Below are positions 44,658-54,444 of a DNA stretch of 64,000 nt, in pieces. The notes below the pieces were generated by a model. The model was not told the DNA's origin, did not search any database, and saw only the letters and a list, made by a program, of their open reading frames with translations. Position numbers and translations under genes: made by a program. The stretch is taken from NCBI GenBank assembly GCA_028877275.1, contig JAPPFP010000022.1, forward strand, positions 1 to 64,000, in the 5' to 3' direction. The stretch comes from Acidobacteriota bacterium. GTDB taxonomy: Bacteria; Acidobacteriota; Thermoanaerobaculia; Multivoradales; Multivoraceae. The first letter of the stretch is position 1. Every line of letters starts with the position of its first letter.

Positions 44658-46102
44658 TCCAGGTAGCCCATCGCCTCGAGCGCCTTGCGCGCGGCCTCGG
44701 TGTGCGGCGTGACGTTCTGCGGCGAATCGCGGATCCACCGGCTGAGCTGACGTCCCAGGCGGTCCTTGACCTCCGGGAACTCGGACGCCACGTCTCTGAG
44801 CTGGAGCGGGTCGGAGGGCAGGTGGTAGAGCTCGATCGTCGGTTTCTCACGGTCCCGGTTCGGCGGACGCAGGACGAGTTGCCACTCGCCGTCCTGAATG
44901 CTCCGCAGGTGACGCTGGTAGGCCCCGGCATCGGCGTAGGCGATCGGATCCGAATCGGCGCCGGTCTCGGCTTCGTCGGCCTGGAGCTGTCGCCGCAGCA
45001 GAGGTGCCCAGCTGCGGCCCTCGAAGCCCTCGGGCATCGGTTCTCCCAGCAGCTCGACCAGAGTGGGGAAGAGGCCGATCAACTCGACCGGCAGCTCGAC
45101 GCGTGCGCCCGTGTCGACCCAGGGCTCGCCGACGAGGACCAGCGGCACGTGGACGCTGCTGTTGTAGGGCACCGGACCGTGTTCGAAGGGGACGCCATGC
45201 TCGGCCAGCTCCTCGCCGTGGTCGGACGTCAGAACGAACAGGCTCCCGTCCTCCATGCCGAGTATCTTGATCTCGTCCAGGATGGCGCCGATCGCCCGGT
45301 CGGTCACCCAGACGTTCGCGTCGTACTGGGCGACGTAGTAGCGGAGTTCCCGCTGGTCGCCGAGCGCCCTTCCCTCGGCGCCGGTGAGGTCGACGATCCG
45401 GTCGCTCGTGTAGTGCTCGTCGTCGATGAACGGGTTTTCGGTTCCGGGCTGGAGCAGGTAGGGGGCGTGCGGGTCGGTGTAGTGCAGCCAGACGAACAGC
45501 CGCTCCTCGGAGGCCAGCGAGGCGAGCAGGGGCCGGGCCAGTTCATTCACTCGGTCGGCCCACACGTGCCGCCGGAACGCCATCGGCCGCTGCTCGACCG
45601 GCAAGTCGTCGATGGCGTCCAGTGTGGCCTGGTCGACCCAGGTCTGCTCGTAGCGGTCGAAGCCGCGACCCCAGCCGAGCTCCCGGCTCAGCACCGGATT
45701 GGAGATCACGGCCGCCGTCGTGAAGCCCCGTTCCTGGAACCAGGCCGGCAGCGCGAGATAGTCGTCGGGGATCGTCTGGGCGGCCGTGTTGATCAAACCC
45801 GTCGTGTGCGGGTAGAGGCTCGTGAACATCGAGGCGAAGGACGGTCCGGTCTTCGGCCACTGGACGATCGCCCGCTCGAAGACGACTCCCCGTTCGGCCC
45901 ACTGGTCGAGCCGGGGACTCGTGTCCCGGGGGTAGCCATGCCAGCCCAGGTGATCGGCGCGGAGGGTGTCGACCGTGATCAGGAAGACGCGCCGGGGCGC
46001 TTCGGCTGCGGGCTCGGGCGCCGGCTCGGGAGCGGCGCCGCAGGCCAGGGCGAGCGCTGCAAGTGGAAGGAGGGCCAGCGCTTGCAGGTGGCGATATCGC
46101 AT
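44654..46102 (-). CDS. Sulfatase-fold lipoprotein lacking the FGly cysteine
   Basis: A 482-residue alkaline-phosphatase-superfamily protein. The lipobox LALAC (Cys21) gives a lipid anchor. Metal ligands are seen in ITVDTLRADH (D45) and LTSDHGEELAEHG. At the formylglycine position the motif reads WPKTGPSFASMFTSLYPHT: Thr85 stands where sulfatases have Cys or Ser, and the usual Arg is Phe. It therefore cannot be matured like a true sulfatase and may instead use Thr as nucleophile, as phosphoglycerol and phosphoethanolamine transferases do. It heads the glycan operon (GT2, flippase, GT-C), so decoration of the glycan is plausible. Confidence 0.82.
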   Translation of the reverse strand: MRYRHLQALALLPLAALALACGAAPEPAPEPAAEAPRRVFLITVDTLRADHLGWHGYPRDTSPRLDQWAERGVVFERAIVQWPKTGPSFASMFTSLYPHTTGLINTAAQTIPDDYLALPAWFQERGFTTAAVISNPVLSRELGWGRGFDRYEQTWVDQATLDAIDDLPVEQRPMAFRRHVWADRVNELARPLLASLASEERLFVWLHYTDPHAPYLLQPGTENPFIDDEHYTSDRIVDLTGAEGRALGDQRELRYYVAQYDANVWVTDRAIGAILDEIKILGMEDGSLFVLTSDHGEELAEHGVPFEHGPVPYNSSVHVPLVLVGEPWVDTGARVELPVELIGLFPTLVELLGEPMPEGFEGRSWAPLLRRQLQADEAETGADSDPIAYADAGAYQRHLRSIQDGEWQLVLRPPNRDREKPTIELYHLPSDPLQLRDVASEFPEVKDRLGRQLSRWIRDSPQNVTPHTEAARKALEAMGYLE

Positions 46103-46149
46103 GGCAACCCCGTGAACGGATTCATCTGCACCATATCCCGGGCCGTCCG

Positions 46150-48087
46150 TCAGTCCGCCGCGAGCACCTCCTTCACCGCCCGGTGAGCCTCGCGGATCGC
46201 CGCGTCCGTGTGGGGGCTCGCGGCGGCGTCGGCGCCGGCGATGGCGACCCGGCCGAAGGGTTGCCTCGCCGTCACCACGGGCCGATCGTCGCCCGTCTCG
46301 AAGGCCCACTCCGGCGGATCGAAGAGCGGGTTGTAGGTGTAGGTGTAGCCGTGCGGCCAGCGGTTGACCGTGATCGCCGCGATGTCGCGCTGGTCGTCGA
46401 AACCGCTTGGGCCGAGCATCCGGTTGAGCTGGTCCCGGATGTTGGCTTCCACCGTCTCGAACGTGGTGCGGAGAAGGTCCATCCGGCCGGCTCGATGCTG
46501 CTCGCGCCGGGACAGGCCCGCCTCGCACGGATAGCGGTACATCGAGATCACCAGCGGCTCGTCCGGCGAGGTCGACGTCCGGTAGTCCCCGAGCGAGAGC
46601 TGCTCGGCGAGCCCCACCGAGGTGTGGTAGCCGCCTGGGGCCTCGATGTAGGAGACGCCGGCCTCGGTGAAGGCGCGCCAGTTCCGCAGCAGCACGCTCG
46701 TGTACTGGAGCGGCGATTTGACCGGCCAGGACAGGGCGTCCCGTTGGGCTTTCGGCAGTTCGGGAACCAGATGGGGAACGATGCCGTGCCAGCAGGCGAG
46801 AATGACCCGTCCGGCCGTGACGGTGTGCCCCCGGTCGTCCCGGACGTAGGTGACCCGGGCCGGGCCGCCCTGCCCGGGCTCGACCCGGATCACGGTCGAG
46901 GACAGCCGGATCCGGGTGCGGTTTCCCGCCCGATCCAGCATCTCGTAGTCGAGCGGCGCCATGACCACGTCCTCCATGGTCGATCCCGGGACGCTGCCCG
47001 GAATGAGCCCGCGCACGAGGAGCCGGGCGATCGTGGCGTTTCCGTCCGGGAAGTAGACGTCGGGATCTCCCTCGTACGCCCGGGCCTGGTTCTCCCGGCC
47101 GTGCTGGCCGCCCGGCTCGTCCGCCAGCAGATCCGGGGGCGTCTCCGGAATCTCCATGCCCGAGAAGCCGGGCAGGCCCTCCTCCCAGGCGTAGCGCGCC
47201 GGATAGGCGTCGATTCCGGTGCAGTAGATGCTCTTGGGCCGGTAGTCGAAGAACCGGACCACCCCCGGATCGCATTTGGCGTGTTCGAGGAGAAAGTCCC
47301 TGTAGCTGATGGTGGCAAGGTACGCCTTCTTCCCGGCCGGCGAGAGGTCCGGCAGGTAGTCCGGCTGCTCCTCGCCGTGGAGCCGGATCAGATCGGCCCG
47401 GACCGCCTCCGACAGTGGCGTGTCGGCGAGAAACTCGGCGAAGGGGCGACTCCCGACACCGGCAACCAGCACGTCCGTGCCGAATGTCTCGCGGTCGAAG
47501 AACATGCCCTGCTCAAGCCCCAGGTTCTCGTAAGTGTCCGCTATCGCGGCGACGGACTCGTAGTAGCGCCCGCGGTCGATCCCGATCTCCTCGAGGAGGC
47601 CCCCAGCGATGTCCCCGTACTGGGAGGGCGCCTCGACGTACAGGGTGCCGCCGCTCATCAGGTAGGTCCGTCCGTCGAGCCGGAACTCGTTGCGCTTCGC
47701 ATGGCCACCGAAGTCGTCATGGTTGTCGAGCAGCAGGATCCTGGCGTCCGGGCCCGCCTGCTTCGAAAAGTAGTGCGCGGCCGCAAGACCCGAGATGCCG
47801 GCGCCCACGACCACCAGGTCATACGCTTCGCCGGCTTCGGTGGCCGTCCACTCCCGGCCCTCCTGGACCAGTTCGTGCGCGACTTCGAACGAGCCGGGGT
47901 GGGAGCCGCGCATTCCCGTGCGCAGCGGCGGATAGGCCGCCGCGCCCTCGCGTTCGATCTCCCGCTGGAACGCGGGTACGTCCCGGCAGGCCAGGGCGGC
48001 GCCGGTCAGGGCGACGGGAATCCCCGAGAGAAAGTCGCGGCGGCTGATGCCGTCTCCGGACAGCCGCGCCTTCCGGGTTGGTGTCAT
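46150..48087 (-). CDS. Tat-exported FAD-dependent amine oxidoreductase (spermidine-dehydrogenase-like)
   Basis: A 645-residue flavoprotein. The twin-arginine signal SRRDFLSG (15-22) predicts folded export. The ADP-binding motif GAGISG is at 95-100 after VVV, with the LLLDNHDDFGGHAKRNEF stretch and TVNRWPHGYTYTYNPLFDPP near the C-terminus, as in NAD(P)/FAD amine dehydrogenases that oxidise polyamines. I chose ATG at 48087: a TACACT hexamer ends 12 nt upstream, and an ATG at 48108 would lie beyond it. It is head to head with another Tat-type amine oxidase, sharing the MTPT opening and SRR(D/Q)F motif. Substrate unproven. Confidence 0.78.
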   Translation of the reverse strand: MTPTRKARLSGDGISRRDFLSGIPVALTGAALACRDVPAFQREIEREGAAAYPPLRTGMRGSHPGSFEVAHELVQEGREWTATEAGEAYDLVVVGAGISGLAAAHYFSKQAGPDARILLLDNHDDFGGHAKRNEFRLDGRTYLMSGGTLYVEAPSQYGDIAGGLLEEIGIDRGRYYESVAAIADTYENLGLEQGMFFDRETFGTDVLVAGVGSRPFAEFLADTPLSEAVRADLIRLHGEEQPDYLPDLSPAGKKAYLATISYRDFLLEHAKCDPGVVRFFDYRPKSIYCTGIDAYPARYAWEEGLPGFSGMEIPETPPDLLADEPGGQHGRENQARAYEGDPDVYFPDGNATIARLLVRGLIPGSVPGSTMEDVVMAPLDYEMLDRAGNRTRIRLSSTVIRVEPGQGGPARVTYVRDDRGHTVTAGRVILACWHGIVPHLVPELPKAQRDALSWPVKSPLQYTSVLLRNWRAFTEAGVSYIEAPGGYHTSVGLAEQLSLGDYRTSTSPDEPLVISMYRYPCEAGLSRREQHRAGRMDLLRTTFETVEANIRDQLNRMLGPSGFDDQRDIAAITVNRWPHGYTYTYNPLFDPPEWAFETGDDRPVVTARQPFGRVAIAGADAAASPHTDAAIREAHRAVKEVLAAD

Positions 48088-48099
48088 TGCCTGGAGTCG

Positions 48100-48105
48100 A
48101 GTGTA
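48100..48105 (-). promoter_or_regulatory. Candidate -10 element of the spermidine-dehydrogenase-like gene
   Basis: TACACT on the minus strand, ending 12 nt before ATG 48087. It overlaps the codons of an alternative upstream ATG (48108), which argues against that start. Confidence 0.4.
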
Positions 48106-48118
48106 CATTCGGTTCCGC

Positions 48119-48124
48119 TAGAGT
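48119..48124 (+). promoter_or_regulatory. Candidate -10 element of the flavin monoamine oxidase gene
   Basis: TAGAGT, ending 13 nt before the ATG at 48138, divergent from TACACT 13 nt away. Confidence 0.4.
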
Positions 48125-48137
48125 CTTCCGCGCGACC

Positions 48138-49574
48138 ATGACTCCAACCGTGGCGCCGAACTTGGCAAGCGCAACCGCCAGTCGCCGGCAGTTCGTCGTC
48201 GGGGTGTCATCGCTGTTGGCGGGGAAGGCAGTCCTGGCAAGCGGCGCCGCGGCTTCCACGGGCCGCCAGTCTGCCGTTCGCGGACACGACGTCGATGTCG
48301 TGGTGGTCGGCGGCGGCTTCGCCGGGGTCTCCGCCGCGCGCGATTCGATGAAGAACGGCTACTCGACGCTGCTGCTCGAAGCGCGCGACCGGCTCGGCGG
48401 CCGCACCTGGACCGCCGACTTCGACGGCGACCAGGTCGAACTCGGGGGCACCTGGATTCACCACACCCAGCCCTTCGTCTGGGCCGAGAAGGAACGCTAC
48501 GGCCTGGAGATCGAGGAGACCCCAGCCGCGGTGGCGGATGCCGGCTACCTGATCGTGGACGGCGAGCGCATCCGGCTGACGGAGGCCCGGTACGTCGAGA
48601 CGTACGAGGCCTGGCGGCGCTACCACGCGGAGGCGCGATGGATCGTTCCGCGGGCGTGGGACATCCTCCACAACCGCGACGCCGCTCTCGCCGCGGACCG
48701 GATCAGCGCGACGGACCACATCGAGCGGCTCGAGCTCTCGTCCCTCCAGCGGAACTACCTGCGAGCCGTCATCGCGATCATGGCGAACGGGCAGCCGGAG
48801 ACGATGTCCTACCTGGAGCTGATGCGCTGGCACCTCGCCGGGGGCGGCTTCCTGCCGACTGTGGAGGACTCCGTCGCGCGCTTCAAGCTCAAGCGCGGCA
48901 CGCGGGCCCTCCTCCAGACGATGGCCGCCGACGCGGGACTCGAGGCCAGACTCGAGACGCCCGTCCAGTCCATCCGCGACCGCGGCGACGGGGCCGTGGT
49001 GGTCACCGGGGCAGGCGAGGAGATCCAGTGCCGGGCCGTCATCTGCTGTCTGCCGATGAACACGATCGCGGACGTCGCCTTCGACCCCCCGCTCGCCGCC
49101 GGAGTGGTCGAGGCGGGCCGGCAGCGCCACGCCGGCGCCGGCTTCAAGCTCCTGCTCAAGGCCGAAGGCGATGTCGGCAATGTCGCCACCTACGCGATCG
49201 GCGAGCCGATCGACTGCGTGATGACCTACAAGCAGGCCGCGAACTACACGCTGCTGGTGGCGTTCGGCAAGGACCCGTCCGATCTCGACGTGGACGACGG
49301 CGACGCGGTGCAGCGGGCGCTGCGGGCGCACGTCCCGCGGGCGGAGTTGATCGGCAGCATGAGTCACGACTGGAACGGCGACCGGTACTCGCGGGGCACC
49401 TGGGCCGTGTACCGGCCCGGCTGGGTGACTCGCCACTACGACGAGTTCCAGCAGGATCGGGGCCGCATCCTGTTCGGCTCCGGCGACCACGGAGAAGGCT
49501 GGCGCGGCTTCATCGACGGCGCCATCGGCGGCGGCATCAGGGCGGCGCAGCGGGCGAAGAGCCTACTCGGCTGA
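48138..49574 (+). CDS. Tat-type flavin monoamine oxidase-like protein
   Basis: A 478-residue FAD amine oxidase with the twin-arginine-like signal SRRQF (15-19), GGGFAG (58-63), LLLEARDRLGGRTWTADFDG and the LGGTWIHHTQPFVW substrate-side motif seen in MAO-type enzymes. These oxidise primary or secondary amines to aldehydes with H2O2 release. It ends 37 nt before a dimethylglycine-dehydrogenase-like gene and is divergent from a second Tat flavoprotein. The GLGGSMSHDWNGD type C-terminal FAD contact reads LIGSMSHDWNGDRYSRGTW. Confidence 0.82.
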   Translation: MTPTVAPNLASATASRRQFVVGVSSLLAGKAVLASGAAASTGRQSAVRGHDVDVVVVGGGFAGVSAARDSMKNGYSTLLLEARDRLGGRTWTADFDGDQVELGGTWIHHTQPFVWAEKERYGLEIEETPAAVADAGYLIVDGERIRLTEARYVETYEAWRRYHAEARWIVPRAWDILHNRDAALAADRISATDHIERLELSSLQRNYLRAVIAIMANGQPETMSYLELMRWHLAGGGFLPTVEDSVARFKLKRGTRALLQTMAADAGLEARLETPVQSIRDRGDGAVVVTGAGEEIQCRAVICCLPMNTIADVAFDPPLAAGVVEAGRQRHAGAGFKLLLKAEGDVGNVATYAIGEPIDCVMTYKQAANYTLLVAFGKDPSDLDVDDGDAVQRALRAHVPRAELIGSMSHDWNGDRYSRGTWAVYRPGWVTRHYDEFQQDRGRILFGSGDHGEGWRGFIDGAIGGGIRAAQRAKSLLG

Positions 49575-49611
49575 GTATCCGGAACCAGTCTCGAACGAAC
49601 CTCGAACGAAG

Positions 49612-52098
49612 ATGCGCCCGGAGTCCGGACGAAATCGAGAACCGCGGCGCGAGGGCGCGGCGGAGTTGCCGCGCCGCGCGAGCGTGATCGTCATCGGTGG
49701 CGGCGTGATCGGCTGCTCGGTCGCCTACCACCTCGCGCGCTCTGGACGCTCCGACGTGCTCTTGCTCGAGCGCTGGCAGATCACTTCCGGCACGACCTGG
49801 CATGCCGCGGGCCTGCTCGGCCAACTGCGGCAGTCGGTCACGATGACGAACCTCGCCCGCTACACGAGCGAGCTCTACGCTCGCCTCGAGGAGGAGACCG
49901 GGCAGCCGACGGGCTATCGCCGCTGCGGCTCCCTCTCGGTCACCGCCGATCCGGAGCGGTTCGAGGAGCTTAAGCGCGGCGCTTCGCTGGCGAAGGTGTT
50001 GGGGCTGCAGGTCGATGTCGTGACGGCGAAGACGATCGGAGAACGGGTCCCGCTGCTCGAGACATCCGACCTGCTCGGCGGACTGCACATCCCAGGCGAC
50101 GGCTACGCGAACCCGACGGACGTAACCCTGGCGCTGGCCGCGGGCGCCCGCGCCGCCGGCGCCCGGATCGTCGAGCAGGTGCCGGTGACCGCCGTTCGCA
50201 CTGCCGGGGGACGTGTTGCCGGCGTCACCACGGAGCAGGGGGACATCGATGCCGACTGCATCGTTCTCTGCGCCGGCATGTGGACCCGGGAGCTGGCCGC
50301 ATCCATCGGCGTCAACGTTCCGTTGCATGCCTGCGAGCACTACTACGTCCGCTTCGACGGCATCGAGGGACTCGACGCGAACCTGCCCGTCGTGCGGGAC
50401 TACGACGCCATCTCGTACTTCCGGTACGACGCGGGCAAGCTGATCGTCGGCGTCTTCGAGCCGAACGCGCGGCCCTGGGGCATGGAGGGCATCCCCGAGG
50501 ACTTCTGCTTCGACGAGATCGCCGCCAACCGCGAGCACTTCGAGCCGTTGCTGCGCGGCGCCAGGGAGCGCATGCCGGCTCTTGAGTCGGCCGAGGTCCT
50601 GCAACTCTTCTGCGGCCCGGAGAGCTTCACGCCGGACGTCCGCTACCACGTCGGCCAGGCACCCGAGTGCGAGAACTGCTTCGTCGCGGCCGGCCTGAAC
50701 TCGATCGGAATCCAGTCCGCGGGCGGGATCGGCAAGGTCGTTTCCGAGTGGATTCTCGAAGGCCATCCGCCGGCCGACCTCTGGGAAGTCGACGTGCGCC
50801 GCAACATGCCCTTCCAGGGCAACCGCCGGTACCTGCGCGAGCGGGTCTCCGAGAGCCTCGGCCTCCTCTACGCGATGCACTACCCGTATCGCCAGTTCGA
50901 GACGGCGCGGGGCGTGCGCCGGTCACCGCTCCACGACCGCCTGGAGGCCGCCGGCGCCTGCCACGGTGAGCTCGCCGGCTGGGAGCGGCCGAACTGGTAC
51001 GCGCCGAAGGGCGTGCCGGCCCGCTACGAGTACAGCTACGGGCGCCAGAACTGGTTCGAGTACTCGGCCGCCGAACATCGGGCCGTGCGGAAGAACGTGG
51101 GATTGTTCGACCAGTCGTCGTTCGCGAAGTTTCGCCTGGAAGGGCGGGATGCGGCCAGGGTGCTCAACCGGGTCTGCGCCAACGACGTCGACGTGCCGCC
51201 CGGCCGCATCGTCTATACGCAGTGGCTCAACGAGCGCGGCGGCATCGAGGCGGATCTCACCGTGACGCGCCTGGAGGAGGACTGTTTCCTGATCGTCACC
51301 GCCGTCACCTCCGAGATGCGGGACTTTCACTGGCTCAAGGGCCACATTCCGGGCGACGCGCACTGCGTGCTGACGAACGTGACCTCGGCGATGGGTGTGA
51401 TCTCGCTGATGGGCCCAGCGTCCCGCGATCTCCTGCAGTCCCTGACGCCGGCGAATCTGGCCAACGGAGCCTTCCCGTTCGCGACGAGCCGCGAGATCGA
51501 ACTGGGCTACGGCGTGGTTCGGGCATCGCGCATCACCTACGTCGGCGAACTCGGCTGGGAGCTCTACGTTCCCACGGAGTTCACGGCCGGCGTCTACGAC
51601 GAGATCGTGGCTGCCGGCGAGGGGTTCGACCTCGTCCATGCCGGTTACCACGCCCTGGACTCGCTGCGCATCGAGAAGGCCTACCGCCACTGGGGCCACG
51701 ACATCACCGATCAGGACTCGCCGCTCGAAGCAGGCCTCGGGTTCGCCGTCAAGTTCGACAAGGCCGGCGGCTTCATCGGGCGCGAGGCGCTGCTCAGGCA
51801 GAAGGAGAACGGCGTCCCGAAGCGGCTGATCCAGTTCAGGCTCCGGGATCCGCAGCCGTTGCTCTACCACAACGAACCGATCTGGCTGGGCGACGAAATC
51901 GCCGGCTACGTCACCTCCGGGAACTACGGCCACAGCCTTGGAGCGGCCGTCGGCCTCGGCTACGTCCCCATGTCGCTGTTGCCGGACTTCCCCGAACTGC
52001 CTAGTCGCTTCGAGATCGAGGTCGCCGGCGTCCGCGTCCCGGCCGAGGCCTCCCTCCGACCCATGTACGACCCTGGCAACAGCCGCGTTCGGAGCTGA
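49612..52098 (+). CDS. Dimethylglycine/sarcosine-dehydrogenase-like FAD-GcvT protein
   Basis: An 828-residue protein. The FAD domain (25-400) has GGGVIG (29-34) and TSGTTWHAAGLLG, where His64 aligns with the histidine that binds FAD covalently in DMGDH. A small FAO_M-type domain follows, then a GcvT folate domain (about 430-700: YGRQNWFEYSAAEHRAVRKN, LTVTRLEEDCFLIVTAV) and its C-terminal barrel (740-820). The enzyme demethylates a methylated glycine and captures the one-carbon unit on tetrahydrofolate. It is not in the sox operon (46 kb away) but duplicates its chemistry. No strong Shine-Dalgarno. Confidence 0.85.
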   Translation: MRPESGRNREPRREGAAELPRRASVIVIGGGVIGCSVAYHLARSGRSDVLLLERWQITSGTTWHAAGLLGQLRQSVTMTNLARYTSELYARLEEETGQPTGYRRCGSLSVTADPERFEELKRGASLAKVLGLQVDVVTAKTIGERVPLLETSDLLGGLHIPGDGYANPTDVTLALAAGARAAGARIVEQVPVTAVRTAGGRVAGVTTEQGDIDADCIVLCAGMWTRELAASIGVNVPLHACEHYYVRFDGIEGLDANLPVVRDYDAISYFRYDAGKLIVGVFEPNARPWGMEGIPEDFCFDEIAANREHFEPLLRGARERMPALESAEVLQLFCGPESFTPDVRYHVGQAPECENCFVAAGLNSIGIQSAGGIGKVVSEWILEGHPPADLWEVDVRRNMPFQGNRRYLRERVSESLGLLYAMHYPYRQFETARGVRRSPLHDRLEAAGACHGELAGWERPNWYAPKGVPARYEYSYGRQNWFEYSAAEHRAVRKNVGLFDQSSFAKFRLEGRDAARVLNRVCANDVDVPPGRIVYTQWLNERGGIEADLTVTRLEEDCFLIVTAVTSEMRDFHWLKGHIPGDAHCVLTNVTSAMGVISLMGPASRDLLQSLTPANLANGAFPFATSREIELGYGVVRASRITYVGELGWELYVPTEFTAGVYDEIVAAGEGFDLVHAGYHALDSLRIEKAYRHWGHDITDQDSPLEAGLGFAVKFDKAGGFIGREALLRQKENGVPKRLIQFRLRDPQPLLYHNEPIWLGDEIAGYVTSGNYGHSLGAAVGLGYVPMSLLPDFPELPSRFEIEVAGVRVPAEASLRPMYDPGNSRVRS

Positions 52099-52138
52099 AA
52101 CGGAGTAGGCTCGCCCTCGCTACGGACGTCGGTGAAAC

Positions 52139-53350
52139 ATGCGGGCTAAACCTACCCAGGCCGTGATCCTGGCCGGCGGCCGGGGCACCCGTCTGGCGCC
52201 GTTGACGGACACTCTGCCCAAGGCGTTGATTCCGTTCCACGGCAAGCCGTTCCTTGGCCACGTCGTCGACATGCTGCGCGAGCAGGGCTTCGAGCGCGTC
52301 CTGCTGCTGCTGGGCTACCGCGCGGAGGCGATGATCGAGCACTTCGGCGACGGCTCGGCCTACGGTGTCGAGATCAGCCACCGGGTGACAGCCCCGGACG
52401 ACCTGACGGCGCACCGGGTCAAGGACGCGGCCGGCGAACTGGACGACCTGTTCCTGCTCCTCTACTGCGACAACTACTGGCCGATGCAGTTCGACCGGAT
52501 GTGGCGCGCCTACGTCGACTCCGGGGCGGCGGCCCAGATCACCGTCTACGCGAACCGCGACGGCTACACGCGGGACAGCGTGATCGTGGGCGAGGACGGA
52601 TTCGTGACGGTCTTCGACCGCGGCCGGACGACGCCGGGGCTCAGCGGCGTCGAGATCAGCTACGCGATCCTCGAGAAGTCGGCGGTGCTGCCGCTCCTGC
52701 CGGATCACCAGGAGCTGTTCGAGGAAGCGGTCTACCCGGCACTGACGGCGCGCGGGCAGCTTCACGCCCACTGGAGCGAGCACCGGTACTACAGCGTCGG
52801 CGGCCACGAGCGGTTGCCGTTGACCGAGGCGTTCTTCGCCCGCACGCCGACGATCATCCTCGACCGCGACGGCGTCCTGAACGTGCGCCCGCCGCGGGCG
52901 GAGTACGTCTGCACGCCCGAGGAGCTACGCTGGCTGCCGGGCGCCCGCGAGGCGCTGGCCGCCTTCAACCGGGCCGGCTGGCGGGTGCTCGTCGTGTCGA
53001 ATCAGCCCGGAGTCGCCCGCGGGCGGATGACGCTGGACGACCTGGCGGCCGTGCATCGACGGCTGTGCGGGGAGACCGAGGACGCGGGCGGGAGGATCGA
53101 TCGCATCTACTTCTGCCCCCACGGCTGGGACGAGGGCTGCGACTGCCGCAAGCCGGCGCCGGGAATGCTCTTCCAGGCCCAGCGTGACCATCACCTCGAC
53201 CTGACACGGACGCCGTTCCTTGGCGACGACGAGCGCGACGGGCAGGCGGCGGACGCGGCGGGCTGTCCCTTCGGCCTGGTCACCGAGAGCGAACCGCTGC
53301 TCGCGCACGCCGAGCGGCTGCTGGCCTTGCGAACGGCGGCGGTGGGATGA
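52139..53350 (+). CDS. Fused nucleotidyltransferase and HAD-IIIA phosphatase (HddC-GmhB-like)
   Basis: A 403-residue bifunctional protein. Residues 1-230 are a sugar-1-phosphate nucleotidyltransferase ([30 protein letters not shown]). Residues 236-403 are a GmhB-like HAD phosphatase: DRDGVLN (D242, D244), SNQPGVARG and a zinc site of GmhB type (C326, H328, C334, C336 in [12 protein letters not shown]). The order is consistent with removing the 7-phosphate and attaching the nucleotide in GDP-heptose synthesis. It overlaps the next gene by 4 nt and starts the plus-strand sugar operon. A TAGGCT hexamer lies 27 nt upstream. Confidence 0.83.
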   Translation: MRAKPTQAVILAGGRGTRLAPLTDTLPKALIPFHGKPFLGHVVDMLREQGFERVLLLLGYRAEAMIEHFGDGSAYGVEISHRVTAPDDLTAHRVKDAAGELDDLFLLLYCDNYWPMQFDRMWRAYVDSGAAAQITVYANRDGYTRDSVIVGEDGFVTVFDRGRTTPGLSGVEISYAILEKSAVLPLLPDHQELFEEAVYPALTARGQLHAHWSEHRYYSVGGHERLPLTEAFFARTPTIILDRDGVLNVRPPRAEYVCTPEELRWLPGAREALAAFNRAGWRVLVVSNQPGVARGRMTLDDLAAVHRRLCGETEDAGGRIDRIYFCPHGWDEGCDCRKPAPGMLFQAQRDHHLDLTRTPFLGDDERDGQAADAAGCPFGLVTESEPLLAHAERLLALRTAAVG

Positions 53351-54444
53351 GCTCGGCCTTCGTTCGGCGTCCGGTCCTGGTGACGGGGCACCGCGGTTAT
53401 CTCGGTTCGGTCATGGCGCCGTATCTGATCGAGCGCGGCTACGACGTCGTCGGGCTCGACACGGGCTACTTCGACGACTGCGCGATCACGTCGGACCCGG
53501 TGCAGATCCCGTCGATCCGCAAGGACATCCGGGACCTCGAACCGGCCGATCTGCGGGCGTTCTACGCGGTGATCCATCTCGCCGCTCTCTCGAACGACCC
53601 GATCGGCAACCTGGACGAGACCTGGACCGAGGAGATCAACCACCAGTCTTCCGTGCGCCTGGCGGAGCTGGCGCGCGCGGCCGAAGTGCGCCGCTTCCTG
53701 TTCTCGTCGTCCTGCATCATGTACGGCCAGTCCAGCACGGAAACGGTGGACGAAACCTCGCCGCTCGACCCGCGGACCCTGTACGCCCGCTCCAAGGTCC
53801 GAAGCGAGGAGGCGATCCGGGAGCTGGCAGGTGACGGTTTCTCGCCGACCTTCCTGCGCAACGGCACCGTCTACGGTCTGTCGCCGTGCATGCGCTTCGA
53901 CACGGTGCTCAACGACCTGACCGGAGCGGCCTTCGCCAACCGGCGGGTCGTCGTCTACGGCGACGGCAAGCCGTGGCGGCCGGTGGTCCAGGTCGAGGAC
54001 GTGGCGGCCGCGTTCAGCCGCGTGCTCGAAGCGCCGCTCTCACTGGTTCACAACGAGGCCTTCAACACCGGCGCCGACCACCTGAACCACCGCGTGATCG
54101 AACTCGCGGAGATCGCTGCCGATCTCGTGCCCGGCTGCGAGATCGAGGTGCGGGGCGAACCAGGCGCCGACCAGCGCACCTACCGCGCCTCGTTCGAGAA
54201 GTTCGCCGGCGCTTTCCCGGACTTCGAGTTCCGGGACGCGGCGGCCGGCGCGAAACGGCTGATCGAGGACTATCGCCGCGTCGGCCTCGATGCGGCGCTC
54301 TACGGCGACGCGCGCTTCGTCCGCCTGCGCTGGCTCAACCGGCTGCTCGATTCGGGACGGCTGGACGGCTCCCTGCGCTGGAAGGCCTGCGCGAGCGGCG
54401 AAGAGACAGAACCGGAGGCAGCAAACCTGGAGGGTGGGGGATGA
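53347..54444 (+). CDS. NAD-dependent sugar epimerase/dehydratase
   Basis: A 365-residue extended SDR. The NAD motif is [10 protein letters not shown] (near 13-22), followed by [20 protein letters not shown] (Ser), YARSK (Tyr and Lys of the catalytic dyad) and NGTVYGLSP. It acts on a nucleotide sugar, as a dehydratase or epimerase. Its ATG overlaps the upstream stop by 4 nt and its stop overlaps the RmlC-like gene by 4 nt (ATGA). Which sugar and which reaction cannot be told. Confidence 0.83.
   Translation: MSSAFVRRPVLVTGHRGYLGSVMAPYLIERGYDVVGLDTGYFDDCAITSDPVQIPSIRKDIRDLEPADLRAFYAVIHLAALSNDPIGNLDETWTEEINHQSSVRLAELARAAEVRRFLFSSSCIMYGQSSTETVDETSPLDPRTLYARSKVRSEEAIRELAGDGFSPTFLRNGTVYGLSPCMRFDTVLNDLTGAAFANRRVVVYGDGKPWRPVVQVEDVAAAFSRVLEAPLSLVHNEAFNTGADHLNHRVIELAEIAADLVPGCEIEVRGEPGADQRTYRASFEKFAGAFPDFEFRDAAAGAKRLIEDYRRVGLDAALYGDARFVRLRWLNRLLDSGRLDGSLRWKACASGEETEPEAANLEGGG

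Noticed and set aside
46103-47275. Extension of the sulfatase-fold frame upstream to 47275
   Set aside because: It runs antisense-like through the amine oxidoreductase gene, which has recognisable motifs; the signal peptide with lipobox begins at 46102.
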